Source: Streptomyces harbinensis
GTDB taxonomy: Bacteria; Actinomycetota; Actinomycetes; Streptomycetales; Streptomycetaceae
Direction: 5' to 3'
Assembly (NCBI RefSeq): GCF_900116145.1
Contig: NZ_FPAB01000012.1
Location: 1 to 64,000, forward strand
DNA: 64,000 bases
A program made the translations under genes and the position numbers. Every line of letters begins with the position of its first letter. The first letter of the stretch is position 1. Below, in pieces: positions 52,559 through 61,049 of this stretch. The notes beneath the pieces were generated by a model. That model was not told the origin of the DNA. It did no database searches and saw only the letters and a list, made by a program, of their open reading frames with translations.

Positions 52559-52685
52559 AGCACCCACCACCCTACGCCGGTACCCGCCGGCGCCGGGCCC
52601 CGATGCCCGCCGGGCGGGAGACGTCCGCGCCCCGCACGGCGGTCCCCTCCCCCACGGTGGCCGTGCCGGGCGCCCGGCGGTGCGG

Positions 52686-53855
52686 TCAGCTGAGTCCGGC
52701 GGTGCGGGCGCGGGCCACCGCCGGGCCGATCGCCTTCGCCACCGCTTCCACGTCCGCCCGCGTCGTGGTGTGCCCCAGGGAGAACCGCAGGGTGCCCCGG
52801 GCCAGTTCCGGGTCGGCGCCCGTCGCCAGCAGCACATGGCTGGGCTGGGCGACCCCGGCGGTGCAGGCGGAACCGGTGGAGCACTCGATGCCCTGCGCGT
52901 CCAGCAGCAGCAGCAGCGAGTCGCCCTCGCACCCCGGGAAGGCGAAGTGCGCGTTGCCGGGCAGCCGCCCGGCCGGATCCGGGTCGCCGCCGAGCACCGC
53001 GTCGGGCACCTCGGCCCGTACCGCCGCGATCAGCTCGTCCCGCAGCCCGCCGATGACGCGCGCGTAATCCGCCCGGCCCGCCACGGCCAGCCGGGCAGCC
53101 GTCGCGAAACCCACCACCGCGGGGACGTCCAGGGTGCCCGAGCGCACCTCGCGCTCCTGACCCCCGCCGTGCAGCACCGGCACCGGCGTCCACTCCCGGC
53201 CCAGCAGCAGCGCCCCGATGCCGTAGGGGCCGCCGATCTTGTGCCCGGACAGCGAGAGCGCCGCGAGCCCCGAAGCCGCGAAATCCACCTCCAGCTGCCC
53301 CACCGCCTGCACCGCGTCCGCGTGCATCGGGATGCCGTACTCCCGCGCCACCGCCGCCAGTTCGGCCACCGGGAAGACGGTGCCGATCTCGTTGTTCGCC
53401 CACATCACGGTGACCAGCGCCATATCCGCCGGGTCGCGCTCGATGGCCTCCCGCAGCGCGTCCGGGTGCACCCGGCCCACCGCGTCCACCGGCAGCCACT
53501 CCACCCGGGCACCCTCGTGATCGGCCAGCCACTGGACCACGTCCAGCACCGCGTGGTGCTCCACCGGGCTCGCCAGCACCCGCACCCGGCGCGGGTCGGC
53601 GTCCCGGCGCGCCCAGTACAGTCCCTTGACGGCGAGGTTGTCGGCCTCCGTGCCGCCCGAGGTGAAGACCACCTCGCTCGGCCGCGCGCCCAGCGCGGCG
53701 GCCAGCGTCTCCCGGCCCTCCTCGACCGCACGCCGCGCCCGCCGCCCGGCGGCGTGCAGCGCGGAGGCGTTTCCGGTGACGGCCAGCTGCGCGGTCATCG
53801 CCGCCACGGCCTCGGGGAGCATCGGCGTGGTGGCGGCGTGGTCGAAGTACGGCAT
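52686..53855 (-). CDS. Cysteine desulfurase (NifS/IscS family)
   Basis: 389 residues from ATG 53855. PLP enzyme taking sulphur from cysteine. YFDHAATTPM start, HHAVLD (His), PLP lysine K206 in SLSGHKIGGPYG, and persulphide cysteine C331 in ECSTGSACTAG (long flexible loop, group I). Adjacent to mnmA, so probably the sulphur donor for tRNA thiolation. A longer frame to 53945 is rejected because it lacks the family start. Confidence 0.96.
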   Translation of the reverse strand: MPYFDHAATTPMLPEAVAAMTAQLAVTGNASALHAAGRRARRAVEEGRETLAAALGARPSEVVFTSGGTEADNLAVKGLYWARRDADPRRVRVLASPVEHHAVLDVVQWLADHEGARVEWLPVDAVGRVHPDALREAIERDPADMALVTVMWANNEIGTVFPVAELAAVAREYGIPMHADAVQAVGQLEVDFAASGLAALSLSGHKIGGPYGIGALLLGREWTPVPVLHGGGQEREVRSGTLDVPAVVGFATAARLAVAGRADYARVIGGLRDELIAAVRAEVPDAVLGGDPDPAGRLPGNAHFAFPGCEGDSLLLLLDAQGIECSTGSACTAGVAQPSHVLLATGADPELARGTLRFSLGHTTTRADVEAVAKAIGPAVARARTAGLS

Positions 53856-53943
53856 GGTGGGGCCGATTCTACGAGCCGCCCCGGCGGGGCGGCCGGGGGA
53901 ACCGGATGCCGGACGGCGGCGTTCTTTCCCCTCGGAGGATGAC

Positions 53944-54612
53944 ATGGGTGATCATGCGAAGCCGGAGCCAGGCCCGGACCGGCGACAGCGGCGACTGGGG
54001 CGGCGCGCCCTGATCCTGGGCGGCGGCGCGGCCGTCGCGGGGGCGGGGGCGCTGGCCGCCCGGGACACCCTGGAACGGTGGTGGTGGCGGATGCCGGGGA
54101 TGGCGGAGCCCCGGGTCGAGGGCGAGGTGGATCACGAGGGCGCCGAGTGGATACCGGCCTCGCGCGCCAACTACCGGCGGGCCAGCCGGCCGCGCGACTA
54201 CTCCATCGACCGGGTCGTCATCCATATGCCGGAAGCCACCTACGACATCACGCTCCAGGTCTTCCAGGACCCGGGGCACGGTGCCGCCACCCACTACGTG
54301 GTGCGTTCGGAGGACGGCCATGTGGCGCAGCTCGCCCGGGAGCTGGACGTGGCCTACCACGCCGGTCACCGCGGGTTCAACGAGCGCAGCATCGGCATCG
54401 AGCACGAGGGCTGGGCGGACGATCCGGCGTATCTGACGGACGCCATGTACGCGTCCTCGGCCCGGCTGGTGGCCGGGATCTGCCGCCGTTACGGCATTCC
54501 GGTGGACCGTGAGCACATCGTGGGGCACAACGAGGTGCCGGAGGTGATCCGGGTGTGCCCGGGGCCGCACTGGGACTGGGACCGCTATATGGAGCTGGTT
54601 CGGCAGGCGTGA
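53944..54612 (+). CDS. Exported N-acetylmuramoyl-L-alanine amidase (PGRP/amidase_2)
   Basis: 222 residues, ATG 53944 with GGAGGA upstream. The N-terminus carries RRQRRLGRRALILGGGAAVAGAGALAA, a Tat-like twin-arginine signal. The amidase_2 domain follows, with zinc ligands likely in VVIHMPEATYD (His), HYVVRSEDG, and the C-terminal HIVGHNEVPEVIRVCPGPHWDWDRYM (in pieces; His and Cys). It would act on cell-wall peptide stems outside the membrane. Divergent from the cysteine desulfurase. Confidence 0.9.
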   Translation: MGDHAKPEPGPDRRQRRLGRRALILGGGAAVAGAGALAARDTLERWWWRMPGMAEPRVEGEVDHEGAEWIPASRANYRRASRPRDYSIDRVVIHMPEATYDITLQVFQDPGHGAATHYVVRSEDGHVAQLARELDVAYHAGHRGFNERSIGIEHEGWADDPAYLTDAMYASSARLVAGICRRYGIPVDREHIVGHNEVPEVIRVCPGPHWDWDRYMELVRQA

Positions 54613-54674
54613 GCGCGGGCGCCGGGTGAGGATCGTTCCAGCAAGGTCCTGCCGTGACAGGGGAGTGCCCCACC

Positions 54675-55292
54675 ATGACCGAGAAGACCGAGATCACCAG
54701 CTGGCTGAACGACACCTACCGCGAGGTGGGGCGGCGCCCGGTACCCGAGGGCGAGGCCCGCACCATCCTGATCCGCCGCCACTACCCGGCCCGGCTGGTC
54801 GACGTCTGGGACGCGGTCACGGACCCGGCGCAGCTGGCCCAGTGGTTCCTGCCCGTCGACGGTGAGCTGGAGCTGGGCGGCCACTTCCGTATCGAGGGCA
54901 ACGCCAGCGGGGAGATCCTGCGCTGCGAGGCCCCGAATCTGCTGGCGGTGACCTGGGACTTCGGTACCGGCCCGAGCAGCGAGGTGATCGTGCGGCTGGC
55001 CGACGTCTCCGCGACCGAGGCGGCGCTGGAACTGGAGCAGGCGCCGGTCCCGGATGTCATCGAGATGGACGGCCGGCGGTTCGATCCGGTGCTCAACGAC
55101 TATGACACTGGTCTCTTCGGACTGGGCACCGGCTGGGAACTCGCGCTCATCTCGCTGGGCCGATTTCTGCGCGGCGATCCCATCAGCAACCCCGCTGCCT
55201 GGGAAGAAGCGCCCGAGGTGCAGAATTTCGCGGTCCGCTGCGGCGAGATCTGGGCACAGCTCGCCCAGGAGGAAGCGAGCGAGCGGCCGTAA
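54675..55292 (+). CDS. SRPBCC-family protein (AHSA1-like)
   Basis: 205 residues, ATG 54675 with GGGGAG 9 nt upstream (a GTG at 54654 is possible). Helix-grip ligand-binding fold: RRHYPARLVDVWDAVTDPAQLAQWFLPVDGEL (in pieces) near the N-terminus and WELALISLGRFL near the end. It resembles Aha1-C/activator of Hsp90-like and polyketide cyclase-like stress proteins. Ligand unknown. 62 bp after the amidase, same strand. Confidence 0.88.
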   Translation: MTEKTEITSWLNDTYREVGRRPVPEGEARTILIRRHYPARLVDVWDAVTDPAQLAQWFLPVDGELELGGHFRIEGNASGEILRCEAPNLLAVTWDFGTGPSSEVIVRLADVSATEAALELEQAPVPDVIEMDGRRFDPVLNDYDTGLFGLGTGWELALISLGRFLRGDPISNPAAWEEAPEVQNFAVRCGEIWAQLAQEEASERP

Positions 55293-55334
55293 ACCCGGTC
55301 GGCGCTGTCAGTGGCGCCCTCTACCCTGGAGGGC

Positions 55335-55529
55335 ATGATCGTCACGCGCGATGACACCCGACCCACCGCCGCCGCCACCGGTGCCGCGGACGCGGCGGCG
55401 GCGGCGGCGAACGAAGCCATCCGCCGCTATGTCCGCGCGCACGGAAACCGGCCGTGGGGCGAGCGGGAGGCCGCCGAGCTGGCGCGGCTGCGCCGGGTGT
55501 GGCTCGCGGCGATACGCACGGCGGCCTGA
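55335..55529 (+). CDS. Small hypothetical protein, alanine-rich with basic helix
   Basis: 64 residues from ATG 55335 with GGAGGG only 4-5 nt upstream. Alanine-rich N-terminal half, then AIRRYVRAHGNRPWGEREAAELARLRRVWLAAI, a predicted amphipathic helix pair. No known domain; from memory, short proteins ending this way recur in streptomycetes. 42 bp after the SRPBCC gene. Confidence 0.6.
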   Translation: MIVTRDDTRPTAAATGAADAAAAAANEAIRRYVRAHGNRPWGEREAAELARLRRVWLAAIRTAA

Positions 55530-55556
55530 CCGCCCCGCCCTGCCCCGGGCGCCGCG

Positions 55557-56639
55557 TCAGGCCGGCCAGTACAGCGACTCGGCGCGCGCCCACTCCACGG
55601 TGACCGGTTCCGGGCCGTGGTGCTGGACCTCCACCCGCAGCCGGCCCTTGTCGGCGGCCGGCACATGGCCGGTCCAGGTGTGGACGAAGTGCCCCTTGCC
55701 CTGGTCGTTCACGGGAGAGCTGGTGGGCATGGCCGAGGCCCGTACGTACTTTCCGTCCTGCTGCTTGTAGCGGGCGACCCGCACCTTGAACTCCTGCCCC
55801 TGGGTCAGCCCGGCCACCTTCACCGCCACCGAGGCGGTGTAGTAGCAGGGGCCGAGCAGGACGGATGGCTCGGGGTCCTTGTCGACCCATTTCTTGCCGT
55901 CGTAGTAGCGGTTGAAGTTGAGGGTGGTCCAGGTGTCGGGCTGCACCGTCCGGGTGTAGGAGCTCGTCTCGTATAACGACCGCTTGGGCACGTCGTCCTC
56001 CTCCTCGTTGCCGTCGGGGTTCCAGCCGGCCGACTGCTTCAGGCGGGCGGCGACCCGCTTGCGGATGTCGCTCATGGAGATGCCGGGACCGCGCGGGTCG
56101 ATCTTGCCGGGCTGCCATTCGAGGTGGCCGATGACGGAGGTGTCCCCGTTCTTGCCCCAGCCGTGCGCGCGCAGCAGCGCGGCGGAGGCCCGCACGATGG
56201 CCTCCACCTGGGCGGCGGGCCAGGGGTCCTTGTTGTCACCGAGATTGATGCATTCGAAGCCGTAGAAGCGCGCGTTGCCGTCGGTGTCCGCCTTGGTGTC
56301 GGGCGGCAGCTTCTTCTCGGCGATGACGGCGTCCAGCACCGCGCTGTCGCCCGACCCGGCGTGGTTGGCGCGGCCGTGCCCGACCAGGTGGACGGTGCCC
56401 TCCTTGTCGACGACCCCGTGGCACAGCGGGCCCGGCAGATCGGACCGGCCCGCGTAGCACAGCTCGACGGAGGAGGCGGTGCCGGAGGTGACGGTGTGAT
56501 GGATCATCACCCCGTGGACCGGCCCCCAGGCTCCGGCGTTGTTGCGGTTGTGGGTGCGCCAGGATTTGTACTCGACGACCTTGACGCCCTCGGCCTTCAG
56601 CGCGGACAGCACCTTGTCGGCGCTCAGTGGAGTGGCCAT
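55557..56639 (-). CDS. Peptidoglycan amidase without signal peptide (endolysin-like)
   Basis: 360 residues, ATG 56639. Amidase_2/PGRP domain in the first 200 residues: GVMIHHTVTSG (zinc His), HGVVDKEGTVHLVGHGRANHAG (in pieces), CINLG, and VIGHLEWQPGKIDPRGPG (His ligand and catalytic Lys-like region). The C-terminal 140 residues form a separate beta-rich module (YTRTVQPDTWTTLNFNRYYDGKKW in pieces) with the look of a phage-tail or cell-wall binding domain. No signal peptide or Tat motif. It resembles actinophage endolysins, but no holin or other phage gene is nearby. Confidence 0.85.
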   Translation of the reverse strand: MATPLSADKVLSALKAEGVKVVEYKSWRTHNRNNAGAWGPVHGVMIHHTVTSGTASSVELCYAGRSDLPGPLCHGVVDKEGTVHLVGHGRANHAGSGDSAVLDAVIAEKKLPPDTKADTDGNARFYGFECINLGDNKDPWPAAQVEAIVRASAALLRAHGWGKNGDTSVIGHLEWQPGKIDPRGPGISMSDIRKRVAARLKQSAGWNPDGNEEEDDVPKRSLYETSSYTRTVQPDTWTTLNFNRYYDGKKWVDKDPEPSVLLGPCYYTASVAVKVAGLTQGQEFKVRVARYKQQDGKYVRASAMPTSSPVNDQGKGHFVHTWTGHVPAADKGRLRVEVQHHGPEPVTVEWARAESLYWPA

Positions 56640-56802
56640 GACTGACCCCCGTTCCCTTGGGACGACGCGGTGGCCTCCCCTTCAGTGGTACGTCGCTCAC
56701 TTCCCGGGCGCAAGGGCCCCTCACACCCATCTCGCACCTTTCAACGAACCCTGCACACAAGGCCCGTGAAAGGGCGTCGGCGCGCCCCCGGCCCGGCATG
56801 CC

Positions 56803-56836
56803 GACGGCCCGGGCGCCGTGCGGCGCCCGGGCCGTC
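56803..56836. terminator. dps terminator
   Basis: Perfect 15-bp stem (56803-56817 with 56822-56836), 4-nt loop, after the dps stop at 56866. The remaining gap to the amidase start (56640-56802) should hold the amidase promoter; I see none clearly. Confidence 0.85.
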
Positions 56837-56865
56837 CCGGTGGCGGCGGGGCCGCCCCGGCGGGG

Positions 56866-57339
56866 TCAGCTGCCGTTCTCGGCCTGGAACATCCAGTGGT
56901 GCTTCTCCAGATCCTTGACCAGCGCGATCAGATTGTCCTCGGTGACCCGGTCGACCTCCCCCACCGCGACCATGCGGTCGCGCATCCGGACGATGACGGC
57001 GCCCAGCGCCTGGGTCAGGATGTCGACGGCCTGGCTGTCCGGCAGCCAGCCCTCGGGGACCGTGGCGATGCCGCTGCTCCCGGCGACGGTGGCGGCCCGG
57101 CCGTCCGGGCTGATGCCGAGGGCCGAGGCGCGTTCGGCCACGATGTCGGAGTGGGCGCGGGCGGTCTCCACCACGTCGTCGAGCTGGAGGTGCACGGTGC
57201 GGAAGCGGGGTCCGATCACATTCCAGTGGACCTGCTTGGCCACCAGGGACAGATCGATGATGTCCGCCAGGGCGCCCTGGAGGGCGTCGGCGACGACCTT
57301 GAGGGCGGGCTCGGGCAGTGTGCTCTTCACGGCATACAT
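56866..57339 (-). CDS. Dps-family ferritin-like protein
   Basis: 157 residues, ATG 57339. Protects DNA from iron-driven oxidative damage by storing iron and consuming peroxide. Ferroxidase-site residues are in KQVHWNVIGPRFRTVHLQLDDVVE (in pieces; His, His, Asp) and ETARAHSDIVAERASALG (Asp, Glu). Ends LEKHHWMFQAENGS; the short C-terminus lacks the long basic tail of some Dps proteins. The upstream promoter is of the stress sigma type (57391-57414). Confidence 0.93.
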   Translation of the reverse strand: MYAVKSTLPEPALKVVADALQGALADIIDLSLVAKQVHWNVIGPRFRTVHLQLDDVVETARAHSDIVAERASALGISPDGRAATVAGSSGIATVPEGWLPDSQAVDILTQALGAVIVRMRDRMVAVGEVDRVTEDNLIALVKDLEKHHWMFQAENGS

Positions 57340-57390
57340 GAATCGTCCACTTTCATCCGAATGTGCGGCTTTTATCTCACGGTACCTCTG

Positions 57391-57414
57391 CTACCCAGGT
57401 CCGGCAGCGGAAAC
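57391..57414 (-). promoter_or_regulatory. Candidate SigB/SigH stress promoter of dps
   Basis: On the minus strand GTTT (57411-57414), 14 nt, then GGGTAG (57391-57396), close to GTTT-N14-16-GGGTAY. It would give a leader of about 45 nt before dps. Confidence 0.6.
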
Positions 57415-57435
57415 CCCGATGGGACGATCAAGGCC

Positions 57436-57990
57436 ATGACCGACACCACGATCCGTCTCGCCACGGCCGGCGACCTGCCCGCCGTGTGCGCCATCGTGAA
57501 CCACTACATCGCGACCACCGCCGCCAATTTCCGGACCGAGCCGCAGCGGCCCGAGGAGTGGCACGAGCAGTGGGAGCACGGCCACCGCACCCACCCCTGG
57601 CTCGTCGCCGAGGTCGCGGGCGAGGTCGCCGGGATCAGCTACGCCTTCCCGTGGAAGCAGCGCGCCGCCTACGACTGGACGGTGGAGTGCGCCGTGTACC
57701 TGGACGCCGGACACCACGGCCGCGGCCTGGGCAAGGCGCTGTACCGGCGGCTGTTCACGCTGCTGGCCGAACAGGGCTTCCACAGCGTCATCGCCGGGGT
57801 GGCCCGGCCCAACCCGGGCAGCGAGGCCCTGCACCGCTCACTGGGCTTCCGGCACGTGGGAACGTTCCGGGAGACCGGCTACAAGAAGGATGCCTGGCGC
57901 GATGTGGGCTACTGGCAGCGGATGCTGAGCGAGGACAGCGGCGCGCCGGCCCCGACCGGTCCGGTACCGGGCCTTCAGGACGCCGTGTAG
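57436..57990 (+). CDS. GNAT acetyltransferase, phosphinothricin-acetyltransferase type
   Basis: 184 residues, ATG 57436. Acetyl-CoA-binding motif in YLDAGHHGRGLGKALYRRLF; the pattern FRTEPQRPEEW, YAFPWKQRAAYDWTVECAVYL and LHRSLGFRHVGTFRETGYKKDAWRDVGYWQRML (in pieces) is that of the Bar/Pat and YwnH-like family. Substrate may be phosphinothricin, methionine sulphoximine or another amino acid analogue. Overlaps the 3' end of the SseB-like gene tail to tail by 16 bp. Confidence 0.9.
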   Translation: MTDTTIRLATAGDLPAVCAIVNHYIATTAANFRTEPQRPEEWHEQWEHGHRTHPWLVAEVAGEVAGISYAFPWKQRAAYDWTVECAVYLDAGHHGRGLGKALYRRLFTLLAEQGFHSVIAGVARPNPGSEALHRSLGFRHVGTFRETGYKKDAWRDVGYWQRMLSEDSGAPAPTGPVPGLQDAV

Positions 57991-58685
57991 AAGGGGCGGG
58001 CCCGGGCCCGCAGCCACATGGCCACCGGATCGTACGCGTCCGCCATCGCCACCGTGGCCACCGCGAGCCCGGCCGGCACCGCCTCGACGGCCCGCGCCAT
58101 CATCCGGCGCACCGCCTCGGCGGCGGCCTCCCCCGGATCGGCCACCTCCAGGCCGATCACCAGGTACGCGGCGCCCACCGCCGGCCGCACCCAGCCGCGC
58201 CGCAGGCTGCGCAGCACCGGGGTGCGGCGCGCCTCGGCGGTCAGCCGCCGGTAGAACGGACCGGCCGGCACCGCGGGCTCGGTGATCACCAGCGGGCCGG
58301 CCGGCAGCCGGTCCAGACCGCCGGCGATCCGCCGCAGGTCGGCCCACGGGACGCCGAGCCCGCCGCCCGGGGCGTGCGGATTGAGCCACAGCCCCCAGTG
58401 GTCGGGGTAGAGCGCGGCGGCGATGTCCCGGCCGCCGATCACCTCGTGGTCCCGGGGCCAGCCGCTGGCGGCCAGCTCGGCCGGCGAGGTGACGGCCGGC
58501 GCGTAGCCGTGCCCGGCGACCTCGACGCTGCCGTACTGCGCGTCCGGGTCACCGGGCCGGCCGTGCCACAGCAGCATCCACACCTCGCCGCCGGCCAGCC
58601 CGGCCAGCAGTCGCTCGTAGAGGTCCGGGCGGCCGGCCGTCACCCGGGGGAGCAGTTCTTCGATCGCCCGCTGGGCTGCGCTCAT
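57975..58685 (-). CDS. SseB-like protein, second copy
   Basis: 236 residues, ATG 58685 overlapping the previous stop by 4 bp. Two SseB-type halves: an N-terminal segment (ELLPRVTAGRPDLYERLLAGLA) and a C-terminal AYLVIGLEVADPGEAAAEAVRRMMARAVEAV. SseB (serine sensitivity enhancer) proteins have no settled biochemical role. Translation is coupled to the first copy. Confidence 0.82.
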   Translation of the reverse strand: MSAAQRAIEELLPRVTAGRPDLYERLLAGLAGGEVWMLLWHGRPGDPDAQYGSVEVAGHGYAPAVTSPAELAASGWPRDHEVIGGRDIAAALYPDHWGLWLNPHAPGGGLGVPWADLRRIAGGLDRLPAGPLVITEPAVPAGPFYRRLTAEARRTPVLRSLRRGWVRPAVGAAYLVIGLEVADPGEAAAEAVRRMMARAVEAVPAGLAVATVAMADAYDPVAMWLRARARPFYTAS

Positions 58686-59452
58686 GCGTCCCGCCGGTAG
58701 AACGGCTGCACGCTGTGGCGCAGCCAGTCCACGACGGGGTCGGCCACGGCGTCCAGCAGCACCAGCTGCACCGGCCAGGAGACAGCGGCCCGCGCCAGCG
58801 CCCGGCCCAGCGCGTCGTGGGCGCCCACCCGGTACTCCTCGGCCAGCTCGTCCAGCTCCACGCCGATGAACAGCGCCGGGGCCCCGCCCTCGGCGCTGGC
58901 CAGGCCGCGCCGCGCGGTGCGCACGTAGGGCAGCGCGGACAGCTCGCCGGACGCCGCCGCCAGGAAGTCGACCGGCTCCTGCTGCCAGTCCGGCTCGAAG
59001 AGCCGCATCCGCGCCCCGGACGGCGCCCCCGGGATCCGCTCGCCCGGCGTGTCGCGGCACAGCTGCGCCACGCCCTCCGGCGGCACGGGCAGGCCGACGG
59101 TGCCGCCGGGGTTGATGGCGATCCCGGCCTGCGGCGGCAGCCCGCGCGCGAATTCCTTCACCGGGGCGACGGTGAAGGACAGGTGCGAGCCGACCACCAG
59201 CTGGAACTGTTCGGCGGAGCTGAAGACCGGGACGTACACCCCGCCGTCCAGGTCGATGGTCGGCAGGTCCAGGCTGCGGCTCTCCGGGCCGCCGCCCTCC
59301 GGCAGCGGCACCCACACCGCGCTGCGGCCCAGGACCTGGAGCAGCCGGGGCGCCGCGTCCGCCACCCCGACCGAGGCGGCCAGCGCCTCCTCCAGCTCAT
59401 TGCCGGGCCATCCGCCACCGCCGTGCCCGGGTCCCTGCCAACGCTCGTTCAT
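58682..59452 (-). CDS. SseB-like protein, first copy
   Basis: 256 residues from ATG 59452 with GGGACGAG upstream. NELEEALAASVGVADAAPRLLQVLGRSAVWVPLPEG begins an SseB domain, and LFIGVELDELAEEYRVGAHDALGRALARAA a C-terminal SseB_C-like domain ending HSVQPFYRRDA. The second copy ends with a similar ARPFYTAS tail, indicating gene duplication. A longer frame to 59599 is cysteine-rich and lacks family similarity. Divergent from the glycine-cleavage operon. Confidence 0.85.
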   Translation of the reverse strand: MNERWQGPGHGGGGWPGNELEEALAASVGVADAAPRLLQVLGRSAVWVPLPEGGGPESRSLDLPTIDLDGGVYVPVFSSAEQFQLVVGSHLSFTVAPVKEFARGLPPQAGIAINPGGTVGLPVPPEGVAQLCRDTPGERIPGAPSGARMRLFEPDWQQEPVDFLAAASGELSALPYVRTARRGLASAEGGAPALFIGVELDELAEEYRVGAHDALGRALARAAVSWPVQLVLLDAVADPVVDWLRHSVQPFYRRDA

Positions 59453-59572
59453 CTCGTCCCACCACCATCTGATCCGGTCTGTAGGGCACCCTAATGGCTC
59501 AGTGCGGGCCGTCATGCGATGATGAGCCGCACAACAACCGCAGGACAATCGAACAATGGCCGTTCGACCTCG

Positions 59573-59755
59573 CGCGGGAGAGTTCCCGGTGTACGGCACC
59601 GGGGCGCCGAAGGAGCAAGTCCTCCCTTGAATCTCTCAGGCCCCGATACCGCGCGCGGGAGGCGAATCTGAAAAGCGGGCCCCCGAACGGGCCCCACCCA
59701 CGGTGCAAGCCGCAAGGCGAACCTCTCAGGTGCCGATGACAGATGGGGAGGGCGA
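59573..59755 (+). ncRNA. Tandem glycine riboswitch
   Basis: Two aptamer-like segments precede gcvT. Each has the glycine-riboswitch core: GGGAGAG...GCGCCGAAGGAGCAA...CTCTCAGG (about 59576-59650) and GGGAGGCGAATCTG...GCAAGCCGCAAGGCGAACCTCTCAGG (about 59656-59745). It sits 55 bp before the gcvT start. Expected to bind glycine and raise expression of the glycine-cleavage operon. Boundaries are approximate. The rest of 59453-59572 holds the promoter. Confidence 0.92.
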
Positions 59756-59812
59756 GCCGTACCCGCGCGACCGCGCCCACCGCCCGCCGCCCGTACCCCC
59801 TGGAGCCACCTC

Positions 59813-60925
59813 ATGACCTCCCGCACCACCGCGCTCGACGCCGTCCACCGCGCCCTCGGCGCCACCATGACCGACTTCGCCGGCTGGCAGATGCCGCTGC
59901 GGTACGGCAGTGAGCGGGCCGAGCACCAGGCGGTGCGCACCGCGGCCGGGCTCTTCGACCTCTCGCACATGGGCGAGATCGCGGTCACCGGCGCGCAGGC
60001 CGGGCCCCTGCTGGACCACGCGCTGGTCGGCAAGCTGTCGGCGCTGGCGGTGGGCCGCGCCCGTTACACGATGATCTGCGACGCCGAGGGCGGCATCCTC
60101 GACGACCTGATCGTCTACCGGACGGCCGAGGAGGAGTACCTGGTCGTCGCGAACGCCGCCAACGCCCAGGTGGTGCTGGACGCGCTCACCGAGCGCGGCA
60201 CCGGGTTCGACGCGCGGGTGCGGGACGACCGGGACGCGTACGCGCTGCTCGCCGTGCAGGGGCCGAACGCGCCGCTGATCCTGGGCGCGCTGACCGACGC
60301 CGACCTGGCCGGGCTGAAGTACTACGCGGGCCTGCCGGGCACCGTCGCCGGCCGCCCGGCGCTGATCGCGCGCACCGGGTACACCGGCGAGGACGGCTTC
60401 GAGCTGTTCGTCGCGCCGCAGGACGCCGAGCCGCTGTGGCAGGCACTCACCGAGGCGGGCGCGGCGCACGGGCTGGTCCCCTGCGGGCTGTCCTGCCGCG
60501 ACACGCTGCGTCTTGAGGCCGGGATGCCGCTGTACGGGAACGAGCTGACCACCGCGACCACGCCGTTCGACGCGGGTCTTGGCCGGGTGGTGAAGTTCGA
60601 CAAGGACGGCGACTTCGTGGGCCGGGCGCCGCTGGCGGCGGCGGCCGAGCGGGCGGCGCAGGAGCCGCCGCGCCGGCTGGTGGGCCTGGTCGGAGCGGGG
60701 CGCCGGGTGGCCAGGGCCGGCTACCCGGTGGTGGACGCGGCGGGCACGGTGATCGGCGAGGTCACCTCCGGCGCCCCCTCCCCCACCCTGGGCACGCCGA
60801 TCGCCATGGCGTACGTGGACGCCGCGCACGCCGAGCCGGGCACCGAGGGGGTCGCGGTGGACATCCGCGGCAGCCGGGAGCCGTTCTCGGTGGTGGCGCT
60901 GCCGTTCTACCGGCGCGAGAAGTAG
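59813..60925 (+). CDS. gcvT: Glycine cleavage system T protein (aminomethyltransferase)
   Basis: 370 residues. Transfers the methylene unit from the aminomethyl-lipoyl H protein to tetrahydrofolate, releasing ammonia. LGATMTDFAGWQMPLRYGSERAEHQAVRTAAGLFDLSHMGEI (in pieces) and ARTGYTGEDGFELFV (conserved Glu/folate site), plus LRLEAGMPLYGNEL. The C-terminal barrel ends PFYRREK. Start ATG 59813. Confidence 0.97.
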   Translation: MTSRTTALDAVHRALGATMTDFAGWQMPLRYGSERAEHQAVRTAAGLFDLSHMGEIAVTGAQAGPLLDHALVGKLSALAVGRARYTMICDAEGGILDDLIVYRTAEEEYLVVANAANAQVVLDALTERGTGFDARVRDDRDAYALLAVQGPNAPLILGALTDADLAGLKYYAGLPGTVAGRPALIARTGYTGEDGFELFVAPQDAEPLWQALTEAGAAHGLVPCGLSCRDTLRLEAGMPLYGNELTTATTPFDAGLGRVVKFDKDGDFVGRAPLAAAAERAAQEPPRRLVGLVGAGRRVARAGYPVVDAAGTVIGEVTSGAPSPTLGTPIAMAYVDAAHAEPGTEGVAVDIRGSREPFSVVALPFYRREK

Positions 60926-61049
60926 CCTCCGGCACACGGCGCGCCCGGCGCCCGGGGCACCGCGTGCCGCGCGCTCCTTTCACCTCTTCCTCCCCCTGCC
61001 GTTCCCTCCCTTTGCTCCCGCATTGTCACCATCGAGGAGAATCGATCCC

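Noticed and set aside
55557..56639. Prophage remnant around the endolysin-like amidase
   Set aside because: Neighbours are ordinary chromosomal genes; no integrase, holin, structural genes or attachment repeats are visible.
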